Positions 1-9,475 of a stretch of 64,000 bases of DNA are shown piece after piece. Origin of the DNA: Isoetes taiwanensis. Taxonomy: Eukaryota; Streptophyta; Lycopodiopsida; Isoetales; Isoetaceae. The stretch is from assembly GCA_021234155.1 (NCBI GenBank), contig JAJEKV010000041.1, positions 7,386,917 through 7,450,916 on the forward strand, given 5' to 3'. The notes beneath the pieces were generated by a model that was given only the letters and a program-made list of their open reading frames with translations, was not told where the DNA came from and ran no database searches. Numbering within the stretch: the stretch's first letter is position 1; each line of letters opens with the position of its first letter. Made by a program: the position numbers and the translations under genes.

Positions 1-1132
1 TTTTTTGAATTTGAGCTATACTTGATATTTTTGAATGATTCCAACTCCCTTGGCTTGCACAGGCCCTAAGAATAGATGGAAAGTGATCCAAAAGAATAGA
101 AAAACACACTAGAATTTTCTGTAGAATATTTTGTAGCAAGAATTGTGGAAAAACATAACAGAAATGGATTTGACAACTTGGCAATCGATTTGAATTGATA
201 TGGAGGTAAATATATCATGATAACAGAATATAAGGGTGCTTCATAGCTTTTAATCACAGGAAAATAATCTTCTCAAGTCCATAAATAATTTTTGAAGGTA
301 ATGTCAACTAGATCTTGTAAATCCAGTCGAGGAGAGCTCAAGAACTTCAAGGATCGTCCAGATCTTGCTCAGCAATGATCAATGTAGGATCTGAATACTT
401 CTGGGCCTTCGAAAATGTTCTGATTGTGTTTCCCCGGTATATAGTTTTTGAATTTCGGTTCCAGTGATTTCGGGTGATAAATTTAGGCTTAAATTGTTGC
501 TTAAGTTCCGGAATCCAAGAATAGATTGGTTGCAGGGAGAATGGAATCAGATCCGGCGTGATTCGAGCCAGAAACTCGGATTTAGGGTTTTCGAGCGTAT
601 TTTTCGTGAAAATGGCGCGATACGGTTCCGTATTTTTAGAGGTATATTTCCAGAATATGCTGTATTTTGGCTATTTTGGATTTTTCGAGCATGGTTCTAA
701 GGATCTTTTAGAAAAAAGGCAAGGCATACTTGGGAATTTTGGAGACCATGGAACCTTTGCATGCGTGAGATGGAATCATAGAATATTCTGGGGCATTTTT
801 AGGCCTTGAGTAAGTACACGCCATGAGGTGCAATGGTAGAAGAAGAAAAATGAATGGTGGTCACCAAGGTGGGGGAAGATAGCATGAGAAAAACTAAAAC
901 AACAAGGTCCCATAAGGGTGTGCAAAGAAAAGGAAAATATGACTAGAGATGAGCAACTTGGCAAATATGGCAAGGAAGGAGCAAATTTGGAGAGCAATGG
1001 TGTAAAAGTGGACATGAAAAATGAATAAGGAAGATGTCATGGGAAAATTAGCAAATAATGGTAATAAGATAGGTTAGGGATATAAGAAGGGAAAAGTGGC
1101 TAGGCAAAAAGCAAGGTGATAAGGATGGAACC
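1..1132 (-). repeat. Minus-strand LTR fragment (A/C-type), truncated at both ends
   Basis: Read on the minus strand, this stretch matches the interior of the LTR at 1133-3019. Bases 1-700 mirror about 1780-2477 closely, and 1070-1130 mirror about 1428-1480. The LTR's first 290 or so bases are missing at the right edge, and the other end runs off the window. It abuts the plus-strand A LTR exactly at 1133. It forms a long inverted repeat with that LTR. The missing LTR start is probably the piece at 14813-15083, which would make the two pieces one LTR split by insertion of A/B. The short open frames inside are LTR sequence and carry no recognisable protein. Confidence 0.85.
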
Positions 1133-1153
1133 TGTTGCCCCCAAAGGGCAACA
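1133..1153 (+). repeat. Terminal hairpin at the start of LTR A
   Basis: TGTTGCCC (1133-1140) and GGGCAACA (1146-1153) are perfect reverse complements around a five-base loop, and the stem starts exactly at the LTR's first base. The same hairpin starts the 3' LTR (12977-12996, four-base loop) and ends the minus-strand LTRs at 15083, 19822 and 29515. Its exact position at the terminus suggests a role at the integrase-processed end or in the transcript, but that is inference. Confidence 0.85.
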
Positions 1154-3019
1154 TGCTAATGAAGGATCCATATGTTCAAACTAGGTCAACTTATTTTAGA
1201 AGACTAGGGCAAAGCTTGGAAGATTATTGTCACTCAACATTGTTATGGAGGTCAAAAGATGTTCATGCTTCAAGTCAAACAATGCTCAAGATTCAAACTT
1301 CACAAAAGGTATTTTATTCAAAGTCAAATGCTTAGTCATGAATATGCTCTAGAAGATTCTGGGTTATGAAGTTTGGAAGATATTGCTCGAAGTTTGGAAG
1401 TTAGAGTTTGGAAGATTCCCCTTTATGGTTTCACCCTTGTCACCTTGTTTAGCCATTTTTCCCTTCTTATATTCCCTAGCCACTTTTGCACCATTGCCCC
1501 CCACATTTTCTTTTTCCTTGCCATACACACTTACTCCATACCTTGTTTTCTTTACATCCATATCTTATTGTCATCTATCTCCACTATCCACATGAGCCTT
1601 TATTGCCCCCATTGCCATTCTCTATTTCTCACCCCATATTTTATGGTTAAACCCTTGTTGGCTCTCCACTCCTTCAAATTGGTCTCATGGTCCTAATAAC
1701 TTCAAATTAGGTTATGGGTATTTGATACCATGGTCTAAAGCATGCATAAAACTCCAAGATAATATAAGCTTTAAGCTTGAACCATGGTAGAACTTTCCTA
1801 AAATCCCAAATACAGGAATATTCCCAAAGATATTTAGGGAAATACGCGAACCGTATCGCGGAAATTCCCCGAAATATACGGCCATGAACCCTAAATCCGA
1901 GTTTCTGGCTCGAATCACGCCGGATTTGATTCCATTCTCCCTGCAACCAATCTATTCTTGGATTCCGGAACTTAAGCAATAATTTAAGCCTACATTTGTC
2001 ACCCGAAATCACTGAAACCGAAATCCAAAAAACTATATACAGGGGAAACGCAATCAGAGCATTTTCGAAGGCCCAGAAGTATTCAGATCCTACATTGATC
2101 ATTGCTGAGCAAGATCTGGACGATCCTTGAAGTTCTTGAGCTCTCCTCAACTGGATCCACAAGATTTGGTTGACATTACCTTCAAAAATTATTTATTGAC
2201 TTGAGAAGATTATTTTCCTGTGATTTAAAAGCTATGAAGCATCCTTATATTCTGTTATCATGATATATTTACCTCCATATCAATTCAAATTGATTGCCAA
2301 GTTGTCAAATCCATCTCTGATATATTATTCTACAATTCTTGCTACAAAATATTCTACAGAAAATTCTAGTGTGTATTTCTATTCCTTTGGACCACTTGCC
2401 ATCTATCCTTAGAACCTGTGCAGTCCAAAGGAGTTGGAATCATTCAAAAATACCAAGTATAGCTCAAATTCAAAAAAATTGCTCTCGGGTTTGGACAGTT
2501 TTGACTGTATTTTGCCAAATCTAGCCACAAAAAATACTTTTACACATCCAAATGAAGATTTGATTGATTGCCCCTCTTCCCTAGCATCATTGCAACCTAT
2601 CTACTTTGGAATTTCTCAAAAAGATGATTGGCAACTCTAAATCTCAATTTCTGATCACTGTTTTCTACATTTGACCTCTATTGACCAAAATTTGACCCCA
2701 CTTTGAGCTCGAATAACTCACAGATTAAGTCTCTGACTTGGTCAGAGGTTTTACAGTTGGTTAACTACCACTTTTTTGACCAAGTCTATTGCATCTGACT
2801 TAGAAAATCGATCTGCATCTCGACACCACAGTTGTTTTGGCAAAGGTACTATTTTTTGGAAATGGGAAAGGTATAGAACTCGAACTTTTTGAACTTGTTT
2901 TTGGGATTTCCTTGCATAGACTGATCACCTCAAGTGATCTGGAGGTTCTAACCCCAATTTGAGTGAAAACTTGAATTGGTTCCTTGTGGTTGACCTTTAA
3001 GCCAGGTTTAGGGTCAACA
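1133..3019 (+). repeat. 5' LTR of element A (about 1.89 kb)
   Basis: The LTR begins TGTTGCCC and ends GGTCAACA, giving the TG...CA termini usual for LTRs. It is repeated directly at 12977-14811 with only scattered differences, for example around 1336-1360, 1840-1880 and 2040-2090. The PBS starts three bases after its end. The first 21 bases fold as a hairpin, and the last 30 bases also form a short stem. Short open frames within it are non-coding shadows. Confidence 0.93.
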
Positions 3020-3022
3020 TTA

Positions 3023-3040
3023 TGGAGGTCCTACCGAGAT
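3023..3040 (+). other. Primer-binding site, tRNA-Gln type
   Basis: The 18 bases starting TGGAGGTCC lie three bases past the LTR end, where minus-strand DNA synthesis is primed. Their reverse complement ends in GGTAGGACCTCCA, which agrees with my memory of the 3' end of plant cytosolic tRNA-Gln plus CCA. The same site recurs at 6796-6813 and, on the minus strand, at 17017-17034. The tRNA identity rests on memory and needs a tRNA database match. Confidence 0.8.
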
Positions 3041-4968
3041 CTGATGTTTCCCCAGATCATTTTGGTGCTGCAAATTTATTTGGAGCAGTCATTGTTTACA
3101 GATTTATTTGGAGCAGTCTTTGTTCATTTCGGGTTGCTTACAGATGCTTGAAGATGCTGCTTGTTCACTGCTTGTTGCTTGAAGATGCTGCAGAAAGAAA
3201 TACTTCTTAAATATTTTGGGAGAGCCAGCAAAAGCCAGCCCTCCATAATCTATGCAGGTGGACAAAAGGGAAGAAGCGCACTTGAAAATTCTTTTGCTGC
3301 AAGCTTTCTATACCTGTTTAGCTGTTGCCCTTTTCGACTGTTATTGCCCTTTTCGACTGTTATTTTTTCATCTCTCTGCCTTGTCTTCTTTGCCCTGCAC
3401 ACAACAAAAGGTTGCCCTTGCATTCTGCCTATAAAGAAACCCATAGACAAGAGTTCTGCAAAAGATTTTTCATGCAAGAAAAGAAGGGCATTCGCTGCAT
3501 TCTTTGTCATTATTGCTTTGTTCCTATTTCTGAAAGAAAGAAGAGAAGAGCGAACAATATGCGTGCCATCTCTGTGCTCCAGCGCCTCCTGCAAGAAGAA
3601 GAGAAGCAATCAGAAGGAAAAGGGAAAAGAAGAACCACCAAAGCTGTGCCATCGCCATCTTCTGCTGTTTTTTTTGTCGCCATAGCCACCTGCAAGCAAG
3701 AAAACAATGATCTGCTGTTATTGTCTGCTCCATCCAACTGCCTTCTGCCATCGTTTTGCCTCCATCTGCTGATCTTACTTGTGCCGAACCTGCAAAAGAA
3801 TGAGAAGAAGAAGCCGCCAGAAGCTCTGTCCCTGCCTCAGCCGCCCGCCATGGCCGCCCCTGCCGCTCAGAAACAGTACCGCCCAGATACAAGAAAAAAA
3901 AAATGTTGTCCGTTCTTGTTGCCACGTCCACCTTTTTCTCTTTTGCCCACGTTTATTTTGCCTTGCTTTTGCCCACATTGCTTCATACCATAAGTTATTT
4001 TTAACCACTAGCCAATTTATTATTTTCTCATTGATCCCTCCCACTCTTTTTACGTTTTTTTGCTATCCACTTGCCTTTTTGTCTCGGCATGTTTATTCTC
4101 TAGCCCATTGATCTTTACATTTACATGTTTATGTCCACTCTTTGCCCCAATATGCTTATCTTGCATAAAGACAACATTTTTTGTTTGGGCGAAGAGCCTT
4201 CGTTTTCCTCTCCTCCTCACCACGCCATAGCCGCCCATCACGCTTGCAAGTTTTACTTCTTTCGTTTATTTTTCTAACCTTTGCTTTCGTTTAAACCTTT
4301 GCTTTTTCTTTCTTTCATGTTTTTTATTTTTTCCTTTCATCTCATTTTCTAACCTTTGCTTTTCGTGTTCTTTCACCCTTTCATTTATTTTCTAACATTT
4401 GCTTTCAAGTTCTTATATTTTCTCATTCTTTCATTCCATTTCCTCATCATTGCTTTCATTTTTTTGCTAATATTTTCACCCTTACAACAATGTTTCTTTA
4501 CCATTTTTTCCTTGTCTAAAAACTATGGTCCATCCTTATTGCCTCAAACATCATTATTTTTGCCCTCATTGTTACACCATTGCCATAATTTTTGTTTGGG
4601 CGCCGCCCTCCTTTCTTATACCATTTTTCCAAAAAAATATAGCCATCTTGCCCCAAGCATTACATGTGTCTTTCCCTAAAGCCCGAAATTACCATTGATT
4701 TTCTATTATTATTATTATCATCATTCATCATTATTATATGGTGTTGGAGTACACCCTAAAACCTCCAAATATTATTATTATTCTATGGTGTTGGAGTACA
4801 CCCTAAAACCTCCAAATTATTATCATCATTTCGAGTTCGAAGTCTCGGATATCAAAACTTCGGTTGTGTTCCTTATTGAGTCTAAGGGACCAACTATTGT
4901 ACTAAATATATGAAAAACTTTGAAGTAAGAGGGCCGAGGGGACCGGCCCATTTTTTGTTTGGGCGAGA
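3041..4968 (+). other. Non-coding insert upstream of the tandem B LTRs
   Basis: This stretch has no retrotransposon protein homology I can see. Bases 3075-3191 contain short direct repeats, including a 15-base unit at 3146-3160 and 3177-3191. Bases 3240-4000 are low in stop codons in several frames on both strands, probably from composition. Bases 4000-4680 are pyrimidine-rich, with repeated 'ctaacctttgctttc'-like phrases around 4270-4410. The last 50 bases contain GAGGGGACC followed by a T-rich stretch and GGCGAGA just before the B LTR. That matches the sequence just before the A 3' LTR (12941-12976), so the right end is very likely the 3' non-coding end of a B-type element. Confidence 0.6.
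4738..4817 (+). repeat. 33-bp direct repeat, two copies
   Basis: Identical 33-base units occupy 4738-4770 and 4785-4817, separated by 14 bases of ATT-rich sequence. They lie in an (ATT/ATC)-rich patch that starts near 4700. No function can be assigned. Confidence 0.9.
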
Positions 4969-5575
4969 TGTTGACCGGGTTTTTGGCATCCGGTCAACAT
5001 GAAAAAAGAAAAGAAAGAAAACCATTGGAAGGGGTGGGGGGGTGTGAAGAAGATTAATTTTATGATCTAAGGCATTGGTGAGATAAATTTTAAATGTAAT
5101 GGGCTCAATATATAAAGGCCCAATGGTTGAAACAAAGGGTGGAGATGAAGGGGTTAAAATTAAAGGTTGAGATGAAGAGGCAAGATCAAGGGTGGAGATG
5201 AAGGGGTCGAAATTAAAGGTTGAGATGAAGAGGCAGGATCAAAGGTGGAGATTAAGAGGCAAAAAAATAAAGGTCAAGATGAAAAGTATTGTTTATAAAA
5301 TAATTTTGAGGAGCACGAGCTCCTCCTCTTGCCTTGCTCCAAGTTCTTGGGATGGTGGCAGCTCCTCCTTGAACTGGATCAATGGCCCCTCCATGGTTCA
5401 GAGACATGGAGGGACCCTTTTGTATTTGAAGTTTTGTGCTTATATGAATTTTCTTTTGGGCCCAAAGTTATTCCATTCCAAGTTTTTCTTCAAATCCCAT
5501 ATTGCAGCATCGAAGTGGTCCTAATTTCTGCCTTTGAGGCCACCTGTTGGGGATTGTGGGAAAAATCCGCCAACA
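4969..5575 (+). repeat. B-type LTR, tandem copy 1
   Basis: This is a 607-base LTR with TGTTGACC...CCAACA ends. It is unrelated in body to the 1.89 kb A LTR but shares the terminal five bases. Its first 31 bases (4969-4999) form a 10-bp perfect stem with an 11-base loop, and its last 31 bases form another hairpin. It carries a TATATAAAG box at 5109-5117, a 53-bp tandem repeat (5137-5286) and a GAGGAGC/GCTCCTC hairpin at 5308-5325. It is preceded by a PPT-side motif and followed by a 10-base spacer and copy 2. Confidence 0.88.
5137..5286 (+). repeat. 53-bp minisatellite inside B LTR
   Basis: Two full 53-base units (5137-5189 and 5190-5242) and a partial, diverged third (5243-5286) run head to tail. 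Each starts with a GGGTGGAGATGAAGGGGT-like phrase and ends in GGCAAGATCAA or GGCAGGATCAA. The block lies about 20 bases downstream of the TATA box, so it would be in the transcript leader if that box is used. The same block occurs in B LTR copies 2 and 3. Confidence 0.85.
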
Positions 5576-5585
5576 GAATGGAAGA

Positions 5586-6195
5586 TGTTGACCGGGTTTT
5601 TGGCATCCGGTCAACATGAAAAAAGAAAAGAAAGAAAACCATTGGAAAGGGGGAGGGGGTGTGAAGAAGATTAATTTTATGATCTAAGGCATTGGTGAGA
5701 TAAATTTTAAATGTAATGGGCTCAATATATAAAGGCCCAATGGTTGAAACAAAGGGTGGAGATGAAGGGGTTAAAATTAAAGGTTGAGATAAAGAGGCAA
5801 GATCAAGGGTGGAGATGAAGGGGTCGAAATTAAAGGTTGAGATGAAGAGGCAGGATCAAAGGTGGAGATTAAGAGGCAAAAAAATAAAGGTCAAGATGAA
5901 AAGTATATTGTTTATAAAATAATTTTGAGGAGCACGAGCTCCTCCTCTTGCCTTGCTCCAAGTTCTTGGGATGGTGGCAGCTCCTCCTTGAACTGGATCA
6001 ATGGCCCCTCCATGGTTCAAAGACATGGAGGGACCCTTTTGTATTTGAAGTTTTGTGCTTATATGAATTTTCTTTTGGGCCCAAAGTTATTCCATTCCAA
6101 GTTTTTCTTCAAATCCCATATTGTAGCATCGAAGTGGTCCTAATTTCTGCCTTTGAGGCCACCTGTTGGGGATTGTGGGAAAAATCCGCCAACAG
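5586..6195 (+). repeat. B-type LTR, tandem copy 2
   Basis: This 610-base copy is nearly identical to copy 1. It is separated from both neighbours by the same 10-base spacer GAATGGAAGA (5576-5585 and 6196-6205). Its TATA box is at 5726-5734. Small differences lie mainly in the G-run near 5647 and in a few substitutions. Confidence 0.88.
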
Positions 6196-6205
6196 AATGG
6201 AAGAT

Positions 6206-6792
6206 GTTGACCGGGTTTTTGGCATCCGGTCAACATGAAAAAAGAAAAGAAAGAAAACCATTGGAAAGGGGGGGGGGGTGTGAAGAAGATTAATTTTATG
6301 ATCTAAGGCATTGGTGAGATAAATTTTAAATGTAATGGGCTCAATATATAAAGGCCCAATGGTTGAAACAAAGGGTGGAGATGAAGGGGTTAAAATTAAA
6401 GGTTGAGATAAAGAGGCAAGATCAAGGGTGGAGATGAAGGGGTCGAAATTAAAGGTTGAGATGAAGAGGCAGGATCAAAGGTGGAGATTAAGAGGCAAAA
6501 AAATAAAGGTCAAGATGAAAAGTATTGTTTATAAAATACCTCCTCTTGCCTTGCTCCAAGTTCTTGGGATGGTGGCAGCTCCTCCTCGAACTGGATCAAT
6601 GGCCCCTCCATGGTTCAGAGACATGGAGGGACCCTTTTGTATTTGAAGTTTTGTGCTTATATGAATTTTCTTTTGGGCCCAAAGTTATTCCATTCCAAGT
6701 TTTTCTTCAAATCCCATATTGCAGCATCGAAGTGGTCCTGATTTCTGCCTTTGAGGCCACCTGTTGGGGATTGTGGGAAAAATCCGCCAACA
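6206..6792 (+). repeat. B-type LTR, tandem copy 3, adjoining the PBS
   Basis: This 587-base copy is followed after three bases by a PBS and gag, so it acts as the proximal 5' LTR of the coding region. It lacks about 20 bases present in copies 1 and 2, which removes one arm of the GAGGAGC/GCTCCTC hairpin, and its G-run near 6268 is longer. The terminal hairpin at 6762-6792 pairs TGTTGG-GGAT with ATCC-CCAACA around a small bulge. Confidence 0.88.
6345..6353 (+). promoter_or_regulatory. TATA box in the proximal B LTR
   Basis: TATATAAAG sits about 140 bases into the LTR, followed by GCCCAATGG. It recurs at the same place in copies 1 (5109-5117) and 2 (5726-5734). Its position upstream of the minisatellite and PBS fits an RNA polymerase II start in the LTR. 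This is motif-based only; there is no transcript evidence. Confidence 0.5.
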
Positions 6793-6795
6793 GAA

Positions 6796-6813
6796 TGGAG
6801 GTCCTACCGAGAT
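6796..6813 (+). other. Second primer-binding site, tRNA-Gln type
   Basis: This is identical to the PBS at 3023-3040, with identity extending two more bases (20 in all). It lies three bases after the B3 LTR and 20 bases upstream of the gag start codon at 6834. The 10-base spacers between the tandem B LTRs begin with the same GAATGGA that spans this junction. Confidence 0.82.
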
Positions 6814-6833
6814 CTTCCTGGATCTCAGAACTC

Positions 6834-8345
6834 ATGGCTCCAAAGCAAAAATTTCCAGCAGAAACAGAACCATTAGAAGATGTTGATGTATCAGATCATT
6901 GCAGAGAAAGGCCATTGCCTTCAAGTTTCTCAACTAGCTTACTTCAAAACATGCCATACCAGTTTGAGTTGAATGTCCCTGTTCCCTTGCCTACCTTTGA
7001 TTCCAGCATGAGTGCTAACCACTTTTTGAGAATATTTGAAGACTATTACAGGGATTATGGTTTCAAGAAAGGATGCAAGCTTTCAGAATTTGAAAAATGT
7101 TTCAAAGATGAGAGTGAAGCTGGAGCTTGGTTAACTTATGAAAAGTTAATGGGTACCACTTCATGGGATGAACTTGTCAAGAAGTTTCTGGATAGATTTG
7201 GTAAGTTAGCTGCTCCACAAGATTTGGTTAATGAACTGCAAGGTTTTTCTATACATGCAGGAGAAAGTGTGAATCAGTACAAGGAGAGGTTTAGTACATT
7301 CATGAGCAGGTGTCAAAAAGCACAAGTCACCATCCCAACTCTGTTTTTAGTTACTGCCTTTATCAATGGTCTGCAAAGAAGACCAGATATCCAAAGAAAG
7401 TTGCTCAAAATCCAAGCTGCTGAAGGGTTTGATTCCATTTACAAAGTCTTTGCCAAAACCAATCGATCTCGACCGGATGCTCTCTACTTTGCCTCGCTAA
7501 GCATTATGCTTCTCATCATACTCGACCCGTTCTACCCCCGATGCTACCGATGCACATTATGATCATCATCCTTCTATTCCGGTTTATGCCATACAAAAAA
7601 AAAAGAAATCCAAAGAGGAGGAAGCCAATTCCCAAGTTGCAGAGGTCAAGTCAGACCTATCCAAGGTTACTGAAGCCTTAGCAGAAATAACCAAACAATT
7701 AGTTGAACTCAAGGCTGCAAGAGCAGGCAAAACTTATCCTGAATGTATTCATTGCAATAGGAATTCTCACCCATCCGAAATATGCTATTGGCAAGTGTGC
7801 TCCAAATGTAATAGAAAAGGCCATTTTGGAAAGGAATGTCATGTTTGTTCTTTCTGTAAAGAGGTTGGCCAAAGGAATATTTTGCTAAACAGGAAAAAGA
7901 GAAGAGACCAGAGTCTAAACCCCCTGTGAGATTTGCTGAACCAAGCACCTCTATAAGGTTTATTCAAGCTACAGAAGTTCCTAAATCTGAAGAAGTTATG
8001 GTGGTGCAAACTAGAAGCATGAATGAAGCTCAAGTACATGCTGAACCAAGTAGGCATTCTACTGCCAGGCCTGTGCCACCTGTAATGGAATCACCTGCTC
8101 AGATCATAGCTCCACCCCCTCAGCAAAAATATGGTAAGAAAGATCAAGACTTTGATGAGGTTGATGTTTTGCTTAAAAATTCCAAGGTGAGTGTGGATCT
8201 CTTTACTTTATTAAAGATTGCACCTAGTTACAGGAAAAGGGTACTTCAACAAACCAATAGTGAGGTATTAAATGCTTGTGTGAATTTTAATCGATGCCAA
8301 TCGACCTTATTCTAGCACAAAGCATGAAGAAGACCCCCGGAGCAT
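6834..8345 (+). pseudogene. gag: gag polyprotein, frameshifted
   Basis: Gag would form the cytoplasmic particle and package element RNA. The start ATG at 6834 follows the PBS and aligns with the start of the intact gag at 16994. The first 210 or so codons are open and hold the Retrotrans_gag region, with conserved phrases such as AWLTYEKLMGTTSWDEL. The frame is lost near 7470, where the sequence is scrambled relative to the intact copy. The second frame (about 7559-7880) encodes a lysine-rich stretch, a heptad-like segment and zinc knuckles CIHCNRNSHPSEIC and CSKCNRKGHFGKEC. The third knuckle is destroyed by a deletion near 7868. A further frame (7926-8315) carries the proline-rich tail and the KYGKKDQD segment before protease. 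It cannot make full-length Gag as written. Confidence 0.88.
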
Positions 8346-8349
8346 TCAC

Positions 8350-8770
8350 ATGTTCACCGCTTTAGGAGGGTATACCTTTTCTAATGTGTTACTTGATGGG
8401 GGTTCTCCCCTAAATATTATGCCATATCATATTATGAAGAAGTGTGGTTTTGAGGTGGATAAGAAGGCTTCTATGTTATTAAAATCTTTTTATAATGCTA
8501 AGATTTCTCCTATTGGTGTGGTGACTAAAGTGCCTGTGCATAACTGTAGCTGCTAACTTTATTGTGGTGGCTTTTGAAGATATAGGAGATGAATCTGATA
8601 TTTATGACTTACTTTTGGGGAGGAGATGGTTAGCCACTGTGGATGCCAGGCCAGTCTGGTCTCAAGGGAGATGTACCATCTCCAATGGCTCTCAGACTGC
8701 TACAATTTATAACCAAGAGGGCTCCTATGACTCCAAGGAAGAGGTACATTTTATTAAAGAAATGCTAATT
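8350..8770 (+). pseudogene. Retropepsin-like aspartic protease, frameshifted
   Basis: Protease cuts the Gag-Pol polyprotein. The active-site segment LLDGGSPLNIMPYH is at about 8392-8433, with aspartate in DGGS rather than the commoner DTGA or DSGS; DGGS is seen in other plant Gypsy proteases. The second half, IYDLLLGRRW followed by RCTISNG, is at about 8597-8690 in another frame. A small deletion near 8540 separates the two relative to the minus-strand copy at 15084-15420. The enzyme is monomer-sized and would dimerise. It leads directly into the upstream RNase H. Confidence 0.82.
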
Positions 8771-8875
8771 GAAGAACCTTTGGGATCTTACAGGATAAAA
8801 AATACAAAACCAAGAAAATATGAAATGGTTCCTCTTATTATGGAAAGTGCACCTCCCAGCATACAAGGACCAACA

Positions 8876-9250
8876 GGATTCTTATGGTTTGATGGAGGTA
8901 TCTCTAAAAAATTAAATGTTGCATCATCTGTTGCTATTTTGAAAGACTCTTCTCACAAACTTTTAGCTAAAGTAGGAAGGATCTTTCCTCAAGTCACTTC
9001 TAATGTGGCAGAATATAAAGCCTTGATTGCAGGTCTCCAGGAAGCTAAATCTATGAATATTGCCAATATTCACATTTATGGTGATTCACAATTAATCTGC
9101 AGACAAGTTTCAGGAGACTATCAAACAAAAAATGCAGATATGGAGCTCTTGAAGAATCAAGCAATGGGAGTGCTCTCGAGCTTTGCTTCATGGGAAATCA
9201 CTCATATCCCCAGAGAACAGAATTTTGAAGCTGATGCCTTGTGTAGGGAG
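8876..9250 (+). CDS. RNase H domain located upstream of RT (part of pol)
   Basis: RNase H degrades RNA in RNA:DNA hybrids during reverse transcription. The domain lies in the open frame that starts at 8564. It has all four expected acids: D in WFDGG (8891-8893), E in NVAEYKALIAGL (9011-9013), D in IYGDSQL (9083-9085) and D in FEADALC (9233-9235), with HIPREQN just before the last. These are hallmarks of the RVT_3 (archaeal-like) RNase H found as a second domain in Tat-type plant elements, where as I recall it sits between the ordinary RNase H and integrase. Here it lies between protease and RT. Decayed copies at 22845-23420, 29530-29930, 40040-40420 and 44850-45240 show the same order. Confidence 0.85.
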
Positions 9251-9475
9251 ACTCTCATGTCACACTCAACTGAGGGAGCTATCCCTGAAGATGATCTTGA
9301 TGACAATGAGGTAAAAGCACTCTGTCCTATTTTGACCATTGATGCATCAGAAAAAAAGCAGACTGAAGAGATTGTAATCACTAAGAATGGTAAGACTCGA
9401 ACCTTGTTTGTTGGGGATTTGATTGAATATCAAAACAAAGAGAACATACAAGTGTTTTTTGAAGAAAGGAAAGAT

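Noticed and set aside
1133-1153. Hairpin as an intrinsic terminator
   Set aside because: The context is a eukaryotic LTR end, there is no following T-run, and the same hairpin marks every LTR start of the family.
3161-3993. Overlapping open frames of 174 and 222 codons
   Set aside because: Frames are open on both strands at once, are rich in Leu, Pro, Ser and Lys runs, show no domain, and lie in retroelement non-coding sequence.
4694-4735. ATT/ATC microsatellite
   Set aside because: Real but short and impure; noted within the surrounding non-coding feature and not unusual in plants.
5137-5286. Repeat array resembling a CRISPR
   Set aside because: The units are contiguous with no unique spacers and lie inside a plant LTR.
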